Source: CAYYTU01 sp964474655
GTDB lineage: Bacteria > Chloroflexota > Anaerolineae > B4-G1
Reading direction: 5' to 3'
NCBI GenBank assembly: GCA_964474655.1
Contig: CAYYTU010000007.1
Coordinates: 1 to 64,000 of the forward strand
DNA length: 64,000 nt
Shown: positions 48,663 to 56,890 of the stretch, piece by piece
How positions within the stretch are numbered: the first letter of the stretch is position 1
Layout of the letters: the number at the start of each line of letters is the position of its first letter
The notes under the pieces: generated by a model
The model's database searches: none
The model's input: only the letters and a program-made list of their open reading frames with translations
What the model was told of the DNA's origin: nothing
Made by a program: the position numbers and the translations under genes

Positions 48663-51600
48663 ATGCTACGTGGGTTGATTAGCAAATTGGTCAGCAGTTC
48701 TGATGAGCGCGAAATTGCTCGTTTGCAACAAGACATAGAGCGCATCAACGCTCTGGAAGCGGAGTGGAGAGCGCTCAGCGACGCCGACCTGCGGGCCAAG
48801 ACTGATCTGTTTCGCGAGCGCCTGGCGCAGGGCCATACGCTGGACGAGCTTTTGGTTGAGGCCTTTGCCACCGTGCGCGAGGCCGCCAAACGGGCCATTG
48901 GGCTCCGTCACTACGACGTTCAGCTGATCGGCGGCATAATCTTGCACCAGGGCAAGATCGTGGAGATGAAGACCGGCGAAGGCAAGACGCTAGCGGCCAC
49001 CGCGCCGCTCTACCTCAACGCGCTTACCGGGCGCGGCGCTCATCTGGTCACGCCCAACGATTACCTGTCCAAAGTAGGGGTCCAATGGATGGGACCAATC
49101 TACCACGCTCTGGGTATGTCTGTCGGTGTGATCCAATCGGCGGCTGCCGATCCCAATCGGGGCTCATTCCTGTATGACCCGGGCTACCCTTCAGCTGACG
49201 ATCGTTTCTTGAGCTTACGTCCCGTCTCGCGGCAGGAGGCCTATCAAGCCGATATCACTTATGGCACCAACAACGAGTTCGGTTTCGACTATCTGCGGGA
49301 CAATATGGCGCGCGATTTAAGCGACTGTGTCCAGCGGGATTTCCACTACGCCATCATCGACGAGGTGGATAATATCCTGATCGACGAAGCGCGTACACCG
49401 CTCATCATCTCCGGCCCGGCCGAGGAGCCCTCCAATCTCTACCGCAGCTTCGCCAACGTCGTGCGTCGTCTGACCCCCAGCAGCCAAAAAAGTATCGATC
49501 TGGAGGAACCGGATGGCGACTACGTGCTGGATGAACGGACGCAAACTGTCACGCTCACCGAACAAGGCGTGGAAAAGGTCGAGAAGATGGTACCAATGGT
49601 CGGCAAGGGCGAAAGCATCTATGATACCGAGCACGCCCACATGCTCCCCTACCTGGATAATGCACTCCGAGCGCACGTGGTCTACCAACGCGACAAAGAT
49701 TACATCGTCCAGAACAGGGAAGTAATTATCGTCGATGACTTCACCGGCCGGTTGATGTATGGACGGCGTTTTTCCGAGGGGCTCCACCAGGCCATTGAGG
49801 CCAAGGAGAACGTGAAAGTCCAGCGCGAGAGCTTAACCTACGCCACCATCACATTCCAGAACTATTTCCGTATGTACGAGAAGCTGGCTGGAATGACCGG
49901 TACGGCCAAGACAGAAGAAGAGGAGTTCCAGAAGATCTATAACATGAGCGTGGTGGTGCTCCCGACCAACGTCAAATACCGCGCTACTTATGGCGATCTG
50001 GAGACTCGTGAGCGGCGCGTAGAGGAGCTGGACAAGGTGAAATTTGCCGGAGTCCTCAACGGGCGACCGGATACGAGGGTAACGACCTACGAGCATCCCG
50101 AGGAGAATAGCGAGCGACGCTACTTCAAGCGGCTCGACCTGCCAGATGTAATCTATGCCAATGAACAGGCCAAGTTCCGCGCTGTGGTAGACGAAATCGC
50201 TGCGCTGCACGAAGCAGGACGTCCCGTTTTGGTGGGCACAGTGGCGATTGAGACATCGGAGCAGCTTTCACGCATGCTCCAACGGCACAACGTGCCCCAT
50301 CAGGTGCTCAACGCCAAACACCACGAGAAGGAAGCGGTAATCATCGCCCAGGCGGGTCAATCGGGCGCGGTGACCATTGCCACCAATATGGCCGGGCGCG
50401 GCGTCGATATCAAGCTGGGAGGCGACCCAGAAGGAGTAGCACGAGAACGGTTACGCCGGAAAGATTTTGATCTGACGGCAATCAGTCAGACGGAGTGGAA
50501 CCGCACGCTGGAAGCACTGCGTGAAGGAGAGACGGTCACCTCCAGGCCGATCGCGGGTGAGAAAAATGGGGGGAGCGAGGAAGAAAACAGCCTCTGGAAA
50601 GAAGTGTTGGCAAAAGCAGTAGCAGATTGCCAGGCCGATCGCCGATGTGTGTTGGAGCTGGGTGGATTGCACGTTCTGGGCACGGAGCGACACGAGGCGC
50701 GTCGCATCGATAATCAGCTGCGGGGCCGATCCGGACGCCAGGGCGACCCGGGCTCCTCGCGCTTCTACATCTCGCTGGAGGACGAGCTGATGCGTCGCTT
50801 CGGCGGCGAGCGCATCAAGTCTATGATGGACCGGTTCGGAATGGAGAAGGATGTCCCGCTGGAGCACGCATGGCTCGATAAGTCGATCGAGTCGGCTCAG
50901 ATGCGAGTGGAGGGCTACAACTTCGACATCCGCAAACACGTGCTGGAATTCGACGACGTGGTCAATAAGCAGCGCGAGGTGATCTACGAGCAGCGGCGGG
51001 AGGTGCTGGAAGCACACGACCTGCGCGATCAGATTCTGCGCATGGTGCAGGAGGAGATCACCAACGTGGTCGATACGCACACATCTGGTCCCGATCCCGA
51101 CCAGTGGGATTTGCACGCCCTTAACGGCGAGCTGCGGACGTTCTTCCCCCTGCCGTCGGATTTTGATTATGAACACTGGAGCAATCTCACCCCCTCGGAG
51201 ATTGAGGCGGAGCTATTCGAGATGGCCGAGTCGGCCTACGAGCGTATCAATCGCGATCTGGGTCATCTGATATACGAGCACGCAGAGCGGAAGAACCTGA
51301 CGCTAGAGATGCTGGCCGAAAGTTCCGATCCGCCCCAGCGAATGGTCTATGAGCGAATGGTCGAATCATTGGGAGACGAACTGGACGAGGATCTCTTGGG
51401 AACGCCGCTGCACGAGTTGCCCGATGACCTCCGTCAGCAGAGCATAGAGACTTTCGTCGACGTCTACCGCCTCTTCCGCGATCGCCAGAGGGTGTTGCAA
51501 GCTGTTGACAGCCTGTGGGTACGTCATCTTACCGATCTGGATGCACTGCGTGAGGGAATCGGGCTGCGGGCCTACGGTCAGCAGAACCCGCTGGTGGCCT

Positions 51601-51956
51601 ATCGCAAAGAAGCACACGAGATGTATCAGAATCTCCTGGGACGCATCCAACGGCGGGTGGCCCGCTCGATCTATCTGTTGCCGAAGGAGCTGAGCTCACA
51701 AACCAGCCAGCGGCGGCTGCGCACTGCACGCCGACGCCCAACTTCATTATCAAGCAGAAAGCCAAAGTCGCAGCAACAACCGCAACCACAAGTGACACCC
51801 TCCTCCACCACATCTTCCCCAGACGACGTCCGCCCAGATTGCGACCTGGGCCGGAACGATCCCTGCTGGTGTGGGAGCGGCAAAAAATATAAGCATTGCC
51901 ATCTGCGAAAAGATACAGCGGCCAGGCGAGCACAACGCGCCAGTCGGCGACGTTAG
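48663..51956 (+). CDS. secA: Preprotein translocase ATPase SecA
   Basis: The protein has 1,097 residues, longer than the ~840-900 of many SecA proteins. The extra length is spread over loops and the C-terminal part. Motor motifs are GEGKTLAATAPLYLNAL (Walker A), DEVDNILIDEARTPLIISG, TNMAGRGVDIKLGGDP and GRSGRQGDPGSSRFYISLED. A low-complexity Gln/Ser/Thr linker near residue 1035 leads to the SEC-C zinc-binding tail CDLGRNDPCWCGSGKKYKH. It drives export through SecYEG. A loop with EKNGGSEEENS near 635 is an insertion. A short wHTH gene follows 20 nt downstream. Confidence 0.96.
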   Translation: MLRGLISKLVSSSDEREIARLQQDIERINALEAEWRALSDADLRAKTDLFRERLAQGHTLDELLVEAFATVREAAKRAIGLRHYDVQLIGGIILHQGKIVEMKTGEGKTLAATAPLYLNALTGRGAHLVTPNDYLSKVGVQWMGPIYHALGMSVGVIQSAAADPNRGSFLYDPGYPSADDRFLSLRPVSRQEAYQADITYGTNNEFGFDYLRDNMARDLSDCVQRDFHYAIIDEVDNILIDEARTPLIISGPAEEPSNLYRSFANVVRRLTPSSQKSIDLEEPDGDYVLDERTQTVTLTEQGVEKVEKMVPMVGKGESIYDTEHAHMLPYLDNALRAHVVYQRDKDYIVQNREVIIVDDFTGRLMYGRRFSEGLHQAIEAKENVKVQRESLTYATITFQNYFRMYEKLAGMTGTAKTEEEEFQKIYNMSVVVLPTNVKYRATYGDLETRERRVEELDKVKFAGVLNGRPDTRVTTYEHPEENSERRYFKRLDLPDVIYANEQAKFRAVVDEIAALHEAGRPVLVGTVAIETSEQLSRMLQRHNVPHQVLNAKHHEKEAVIIAQAGQSGAVTIATNMAGRGVDIKLGGDPEGVARERLRRKDFDLTAISQTEWNRTLEALREGETVTSRPIAGEKNGGSEEENSLWKEVLAKAVADCQADRRCVLELGGLHVLGTERHEARRIDNQLRGRSGRQGDPGSSRFYISLEDELMRRFGGERIKSMMDRFGMEKDVPLEHAWLDKSIESAQMRVEGYNFDIRKHVLEFDDVVNKQREVIYEQRREVLEAHDLRDQILRMVQEEITNVVDTHTSGPDPDQWDLHALNGELRTFFPLPSDFDYEHWSNLTPSEIEAELFEMAESAYERINRDLGHLIYEHAERKNLTLEMLAESSDPPQRMVYERMVESLGDELDEDLLGTPLHELPDDLRQQSIETFVDVYRLFRDRQRVLQAVDSLWVRHLTDLDALREGIGLRAYGQQNPLVAYRKEAHEMYQNLLGRIQRRVARSIYLLPKELSSQTSQRRLRTARRRPTSLSSRKPKSQQQPQPQVTPSSTTSSPDDVRPDCDLGRNDPCWCGSGKKYKHCHLRKDTAARRAQRASRRR

Positions 51957-51976
51957 ATATGCGTTAAGGAGGTCTC

Positions 51977-52354
51977 ATGAGTAAGACTGGCTCGGATTTG
52001 ACGAGTCGATTGATGACAGATATGGACCCTCAGCTGCTCCATTTCTTACAAACTAAGATTGACTCTTTTGTCAAGTGGGACCTGGTTCGTTTTTTTCACA
52101 ACAATCCCTATACAACCGATACCGCCGAGAATATAGCACGTTATGCTGGCCGTAGCACCGAGACGATCAGCGAAGGGCTAAAGGAATTGGCAGAGGACGG
52201 CTTGCTGAAAGCGAATCAGCTTGGCGATATGATGGTCTATTCATTGACGCCCGACGATGAAACCAAGAAATTATTGAAGCAATTCGCCATTGCTTCCGAT
52301 AACCCGCAATTTCGGGTCAAGGTGATCTACCACATTATCCGAGGCAATCGGTAA
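51977..52354 (+). CDS. Winged-helix DNA-binding protein
   Basis: This 125-residue protein has helices and a wing consistent with an ArsR/MarR-like winged helix: VKWDLVRFFHNNPYTTDTAE, then NIARYAGRSTETISEGLKEL as the recognition region, followed by AEDGLLKANQLGDMMVYSL. It has AAGGAGG 9 nt before the ATG and lies 20 nt after secA, so it may be transcribed with it. It is followed by a KaiC-like ATPase gene and two small membrane-protein genes. It may regulate that group. Confidence 0.72.
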   Translation: MSKTGSDLTSRLMTDMDPQLLHFLQTKIDSFVKWDLVRFFHNNPYTTDTAENIARYAGRSTETISEGLKELAEDGLLKANQLGDMMVYSLTPDDETKKLLKQFAIASDNPQFRVKVIYHIIRGNR

Positions 52355-52408
52355 GATGCACATGGTGGAGAAGTAGTTTCACCAAGAGACGTGCGAAAGG
52401 AGACGATT

Positions 52409-53170
52409 GTGGAACGGGTGAAGACAGGCATCTCTGGCTTAGACGAAATGTTGAGAGGCGGCTTTCTGCCGCGTACGGCCAACCTGGTCGAAGGGGCACC
52501 CGGAACGGGCAAGACTACACTGGGTATGCAATTCGTCCACCACGGCATCGTAGCCTGCGACGAACCGGGACTGATATTGACCTTCGAGGAGTTCCCTCAG
52601 CAGTATTACCGCGATGCCGCAAATTTCGGCTGGGATTTCCGCCAGCTGGAGCGAGAGGGAAAGCTGCGCGTGATGATGACCAGCCCAGAGGTGAGCGTGG
52701 CCGGCCTGGAACAAGTCGGCAGCGAGGTCGAACAGCTGGTGCGAGATGTGGGCATCAAACGCGTCCTGGTCGATAGCCTTTCGCACTTCGAACGCATCAG
52801 CGAGGACGCCGGTCATCTGCGCCGCGTGGTCCACGGGTTCATCAACGCTCTCAAGCGCGAGAATCTGACAGCTGTGTTGACCCGCGAAAGTCTGGCGCTG
52901 CTGGGCGACTCCGACGGCGCCGATGACGCTTTTGCGTTTATGGTCGATTCTTACGTTTTGTTGCGATACGTCGAGATCGAAAGCGCAGTGCGTAAGGCCC
53001 TGCTGGTACTCAAGATGCGCGGCAGCGACCATGATAAGGGCATCCGTCAATTTGAGATCACCTCGCGAGGCGTTGACGTCCTGGCTCCCTTCGCCGGTCG
53101 GGAGGGGATCATGAGCGGGAGCCCGCACAAGATGATGGATTCTTTCGTCCAGGCGTTTGTTCAACGCTAA
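52409..53170 (+). CDS. KaiC-like / RadA-superfamily ATPase, single domain
   Basis: The start at the GTG 52409 has AAAGGAG at a 6-nt spacing and begins MERVKTGISGLDEMLRGGF, typical of the family. It has 253 residues. Walker A is EGAPGTGKTTLGMQF, the catalytic acidic pair is in TFEEFP, and Walker B is KRVLVDSLSHF. Only one KaiC domain is present, compared with two in cyanobacterial KaiC, so circadian function is not implied. Archaeal and Chloroflexi single-domain KaiC-like proteins often work with signalling or motility partners. The two small membrane-protein genes follow after 15 and 2 nt. Confidence 0.82.
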   Translation: MERVKTGISGLDEMLRGGFLPRTANLVEGAPGTGKTTLGMQFVHHGIVACDEPGLILTFEEFPQQYYRDAANFGWDFRQLEREGKLRVMMTSPEVSVAGLEQVGSEVEQLVRDVGIKRVLVDSLSHFERISEDAGHLRRVVHGFINALKRENLTAVLTRESLALLGDSDGADDAFAFMVDSYVLLRYVEIESAVRKALLVLKMRGSDHDKGIRQFEITSRGVDVLAPFAGREGIMSGSPHKMMDSFVQAFVQR

Positions 53171-53185
53171 TGAGAGGATAGCGCT

Positions 53186-53476
53186 ATGATGAGAACCATC
53201 CAATACGTGCTATCCATCTACTCCTGGATAATCATCGGCGTGCTGATTATCTTCCTGGGGCGCATTGCTTACTTCTACGAAAGAACATCCGGTCAACCGG
53301 TGGGCTATCGCTTGCTGATCGCTCCTGGCATGCTGCTGACCGGCGGAGCAGCCTGGTATCTTGCCCAAAACCCGGTGTTTGCTAAGGATGCTGTCGGTAA
53401 CGCGTTGTTGTGCGCTGGCGGTGTGCTTCTGGTCGTCTTCGGGGCCCGTCTACGACGGCTGATGATGGGAGAGTGA
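53186..53476 (+). CDS. Small membrane protein, 96 residues
   Basis: Three hydrophobic segments are seen: YSWIIIGVLIIFLGRIAYFY, RLLIAPGMLLTGGAAWYLAQ and NALLCAGGVLLVVFGARLRR, with little soluble sequence. GAGAGGA precedes the ATG. No family is recognised. Tight spacing (15 nt after the KaiC-like gene, 2 nt before the next) argues for a functional link. Confidence 0.6.
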   Translation: MMRTIQYVLSIYSWIIIGVLIIFLGRIAYFYERTSGQPVGYRLLIAPGMLLTGGAAWYLAQNPVFAKDAVGNALLCAGGVLLVVFGARLRRLMMGE

Positions 53477-53478
53477 AA

Positions 53479-53817
53479 ATGTTAGTGATCACCACGCCGC
53501 TTGCGCCGTTGGGGCTAGTTGCTATCCTATACCTGAGCGATCTATTCGACGCGCTCAGCAGCAAGCTGAACGCGGTCACCAAAAAAGGCAACTATTTGGG
53601 ATGGTTCAAGGTGGCCAACGGATTGATCCTCATCGCGGCGTTGAGCCAGGCCGTGCGCGGGACAGCGGCTCTGGCACCCGATCAAGCGCCGGTGATGTTA
53701 AGAACAGATTGGTTTGCCTTGCTCAGTTTTCACCTTCCGCTTGCTATCGGTGTCACGCTGGATCTGGCGTTGGTCTGGTACTATTGGAACTGGATTTTGA
53801 AGGAACAAGTAGAATGA
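53479..53817 (+). CDS. Small membrane protein, 112 residues
   Basis: The start at 53479 is chosen because GGGAGAG lies just upstream, inside the end of the previous gene. Segments IITTPLAPLGLVAILYLSDL-like, GWFKVANGLILIAALSQAV and LSFHLPLAIGVTLDLALVW suggest three membrane helices, with a charged tail (YYWNWILKEQVE). I do not recognise the family. It closes the wHTH/KaiC-like group. Confidence 0.55.
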   Translation: MLVITTPLAPLGLVAILYLSDLFDALSSKLNAVTKKGNYLGWFKVANGLILIAALSQAVRGTAALAPDQAPVMLRTDWFALLSFHLPLAIGVTLDLALVWYYWNWILKEQVE

Positions 53818-53963
53818 GAACTACTCGAGCTTGGCTCTTGCACTTTTCAAATTGGAAGCAAGGGGGAGTTATCTTGCCCCCAAAATCCTCGACGGTAGAC
53901 TTACGAGATCTGGCGTCGCTAAACTGCAGGAGTTAAGATTGAGCCTGAACGGCACTCGGTAGA

Positions 53964-55085
53964 ATGCTCATAACGGACGACAAGCAATCTAGTATGGAAC
54001 ACCCAACAGCAAGCGATAATCTCTACGATCAACTTCGCGCTTTACCGAAAGTTGATCTACACCGTCATTTGGAAGGCTCGTTGCGCCTTGAGACGTTGGC
54101 CGAGATTGGCCAGGAGCACGGTATCGACTTGCCCAGTTACGATATTGAGGATTTGCGTCCTTTTGCTACAGTGACGAACGAGGAGCCGGACTTCCACCGC
54201 TTTCTGGAAAAATTTCGCTTCCTGCGTCGTTTCTACCCCACACAAGAAGCTGTGAGACGTGTAGCCTACGAGGCAGTAGACGACGCTGCCGACGATAACA
54301 TCAAATACCTGGAGCTCCGCTTCAACCCGGTAGCCCTGGCTCGCGCACAGGGGTTTTCCTTCCACCAAGTGACAACCTGGGTCAGCGAATCTGTTGCTGC
54401 AGCCGAACGCGAGTACGATATCAGCGTCAACCTGATCATCCAGATTGGTCGTGATGTAAGCTTGAATACCGCAACCCAGGTAGCCTCAGTGGCACTCGAC
54501 CATCGTGGAAAAGGCGTTGTCGGGCTCGATCTGGCGGGTGACGAGGTGCAATACCCGGCTGCTCGCTTTGCCGATATTTTCCAGAACGCGCGGCGGGAGG
54601 GGCTTCACGTAACAGTACACGCCGGCGAGGCCGGAAGTCCTAGAAATATCCAGGTGGCGGTCGAGGAGCTGAGAGCCGAACGGATCGGGCACGGCGTGCG
54701 CGCAGTAGAGGATTCGGCCATCGTGGAGCTGCTTCGAGAACGTAAAATAGCTTTGGAGGTCTGCCCGACCAGCAACCTGCAGACCGGCGTCGTCGACCGC
54801 TTCTGGCAGCACCCCTTGTCCCATTTGCTGGCGCTCGACCTGCGGGTGACGATCAATACTGATGATCCCAGTGTCAGCGCCACGACCCTAACAGATGAAT
54901 ACATCGTCGCGATGTTGGCTATGGGGATTTCGATGGAGCAGATCAAGCATATGATCCTGACCGGCGCCCAAAGCTCGTTTTTGCCCCCGCACAAGCAGAA
55001 GAGGCTGGCCAATCGTTTGCGACGCGAGATTAACTGCTCGGCCTCTTCAAAACAGATCACGAATCCAATTCAGACCAGAGGATGA
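53964..55085 (+). CDS. add: Adenosine deaminase
   Basis: This 373-residue protein has all the zinc-site and catalytic motifs: PKVDLHRHLEGSL (HxH), VHAGEAGSP (His and Glu), RIGHGVRAVEDS and VTINTDDPSVSATTLTDEY (Asp pair). It hydrolyses adenosine or deoxyadenosine to inosine. The first ten residues are not conserved, and an in-frame ATG at 53994 may be the real start. A TTGAGC/TAGAAT pair (53939-53965, 15-nt spacing) would fit that later start. Together with mtnP and the MTA/SAH deaminase at the window end, it forms a scattered purine-salvage set. Confidence 0.9.
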   Translation: MLITDDKQSSMEHPTASDNLYDQLRALPKVDLHRHLEGSLRLETLAEIGQEHGIDLPSYDIEDLRPFATVTNEEPDFHRFLEKFRFLRRFYPTQEAVRRVAYEAVDDAADDNIKYLELRFNPVALARAQGFSFHQVTTWVSESVAAAEREYDISVNLIIQIGRDVSLNTATQVASVALDHRGKGVVGLDLAGDEVQYPAARFADIFQNARREGLHVTVHAGEAGSPRNIQVAVEELRAERIGHGVRAVEDSAIVELLRERKIALEVCPTSNLQTGVVDRFWQHPLSHLLALDLRVTINTDDPSVSATTLTDEYIVAMLAMGISMEQIKHMILTGAQSSFLPPHKQKRLANRLRREINCSASSKQITNPIQTRG

Positions 55086-55140
55086 GAGGTTCCTGCCTCA
55101 GTATGAATCGATCAACAGAAATAACAAAGGGAAAGTAACA

Positions 55141-56829
55141 ATGACTCTGATCCAGGACCAAATTGCCGATCTAATCGCCACTGGGATACACAGCGCTCAA
55201 GAGCGTAACGACCTGCCGCAGTTTGAGATTCCGTCAGTCACCGTCGAGCGCCCACGTCAGGCCGAGCACGGCGACTACGCCACGCCTGTCTGCCTGCAGC
55301 TGGCCGGAGAAGCGCGGATGGCGCCGCGTCAAATCGCCAAATACGTGGTGAAGCATCTTCCGTCGCCCCCTCCATTCGTAGGCGAGATCAGCGTGGAAGG
55401 TCCCGGCTATATCAATTTCACATTCGCCCCATCCTGGCTGAGCGAGCAAGTGGAGAGGGTTATAGCGGCCGGAGATACCTGGGGTTGTCTCAACATAGGC
55501 CAAGAGGAAAAAGTGCAGGTCGAGTACGTAAGCGCTAACCCCACTGGTCCCATCACTGTCGGCTCCACCCGCAACGCCGTCATTGGTGACACGCTCTCCA
55601 GCGTCCTGGAGGCGGCCGGCTTCGTGGTCGAGCGCGAGTATTACGTCAACGATGCTGGCTCACAAGTACGCAAATTTGGCGAAAGCCTCTATGCCCGCTA
55701 CGCTCAAGCGCTGAAGCAAGATGAGCTTTTCCCTGAGGACGGTTACCGGGGGCATTACGTCACCGAGATGGGCCGGGCGATGGCGGATGAGTATGGTGAT
55801 CGGTATTTGGATCTGCCCAGAGCCGAGGCGGTGCAGAAATTGGGCCAAGAGGGCATTAAACGCGTGGTGACCTGGATCAAGGAAGACCTGAAGGCCCTGC
55901 GCGTCGAGTTCGATACCTGGTTCCACGAGCGCGATTTGTATGAGTCGGGACTGTTCGAACGCGTCATTGAGCAGCTGCGTGAGGATGGCTATATCGTCGA
56001 GCGCGACGATGCCATCTGGTTCACCTCACCGGCGCTGGAGGACGACGCTGTCGTCATCCGCTCGCCCCAGGTGATCCCCAACCCCGACGAACGCCCGACG
56101 TACTTCGCCTCGGATATCGCCTATGCCTGGAACAAGCTCGTCGAGCGCGGCTTCGACCACGCGATCTACGTCTGGGGCGCAGATCACCACGGTGACGTCC
56201 CGCGCGTCAAAGCAGCCGCCCAGGCATTGGGGCTTGACCCCGAGCAGCTGGAGATTATCCTCTACCAGATGGTCAATCTCAAGCGCGGCGACGAGGATGT
56301 ACGGATGTCGAAGCGAGCAGGCGAGTTCGTGACGCTGCGTGAGCTGCTTGACGAGGTTGGTCCGGATCCGATCCGTTTCTTGCTCCTCACCCGCACAGTC
56401 GACGCTACCATCGATTTCGATCTCGACCTGGCGGTCGAGCAATCGGAGAAGAATCCAGTCTACTACGTCCAGTACGCACACGCTCGTATCTGCAGTATCC
56501 TGCGCTACGCTGATGAAGAGGGCTGGGACCTTGATGCTCAGGGCGACGTTTCGCTGCTGACCCACGAAAGCGAGCAAGCGCTGATCCGCAAGATGCTGGA
56601 GCTGCGGGAAGTGGTCGCTCGGGCAGCGACTCAGCGAGCGCCACACCAGCTGACGTTCTACGCCAAAGAATTGGCCTCAGACTTCCATGGCTTCTACCGC
56701 GATTGTCGTGTGGTGGCCTCCGAGGCGCCAGATCTGACCCGCGCACGGCTGATGCTGGTTCGTGCGGCGCAGCTGACCCTCGCGCGGGCGCTGAGCTTGC
56801 TGGGCGTCACCGCACCGGAGCGAATGTAG
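55141..56829 (+). CDS. argS: Arginyl-tRNA synthetase
   Basis: This 562-residue class I synthetase is near the usual ~560. The N-terminal Add-1 domain (FEIPSVTVERPRQAEHGDYA), catalytic domain, and anticodon-binding DALR domain (LRVVARAATQRAPHQLTFYA-like, then LMLVRAAQLTLARALSLLGV) are in order. The KMSKS loop is RMSKRAGEFVTL. The HIGH motif region reads NPTGPITVGSTRNAVIGD; both His of HVGH are replaced (TVGS). From memory, HIGH is degenerate in some Chloroflexi and related ArgRS. It has AAAGGGAAAG before the ATG and follows add closely. Confidence 0.93.
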   Translation: MTLIQDQIADLIATGIHSAQERNDLPQFEIPSVTVERPRQAEHGDYATPVCLQLAGEARMAPRQIAKYVVKHLPSPPPFVGEISVEGPGYINFTFAPSWLSEQVERVIAAGDTWGCLNIGQEEKVQVEYVSANPTGPITVGSTRNAVIGDTLSSVLEAAGFVVEREYYVNDAGSQVRKFGESLYARYAQALKQDELFPEDGYRGHYVTEMGRAMADEYGDRYLDLPRAEAVQKLGQEGIKRVVTWIKEDLKALRVEFDTWFHERDLYESGLFERVIEQLREDGYIVERDDAIWFTSPALEDDAVVIRSPQVIPNPDERPTYFASDIAYAWNKLVERGFDHAIYVWGADHHGDVPRVKAAAQALGLDPEQLEIILYQMVNLKRGDEDVRMSKRAGEFVTLRELLDEVGPDPIRFLLLTRTVDATIDFDLDLAVEQSEKNPVYYVQYAHARICSILRYADEEGWDLDAQGDVSLLTHESEQALIRKMLELREVVARAATQRAPHQLTFYAKELASDFHGFYRDCRVVASEAPDLTRARLMLVRAAQLTLARALSLLGVTAPERM

Positions 56830-56834
56830 AGGGA

Positions 56835-56870
56835 AGTAGGCAAGTGTGCAAGTCTGCAAGTGTGCAAGTG
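56835..56870. repeat. GCAAGTGT short tandem repeat between argS and the deaminase gene
   Basis: GGCAAGTGTGCAAGTCTGC, then AAGTGTGCAAGTG, runs for about 36 bp, with the word GCAAGT four times. It is the reverse-orientation form of the ACTTGCA family found inside the GT39-like gene at 7007-7057. Confidence 0.8.
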
Positions 56871-56890
56871 AATAGGAGAAAGCAGGAAAT

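Noticed and set aside
53862..53886. GGGGG/CCCCC hairpin after the KaiC-like cluster as a terminator
   Set aside because: The stem is only 5 bp and followed by A residues on the plus strand; support is too weak.
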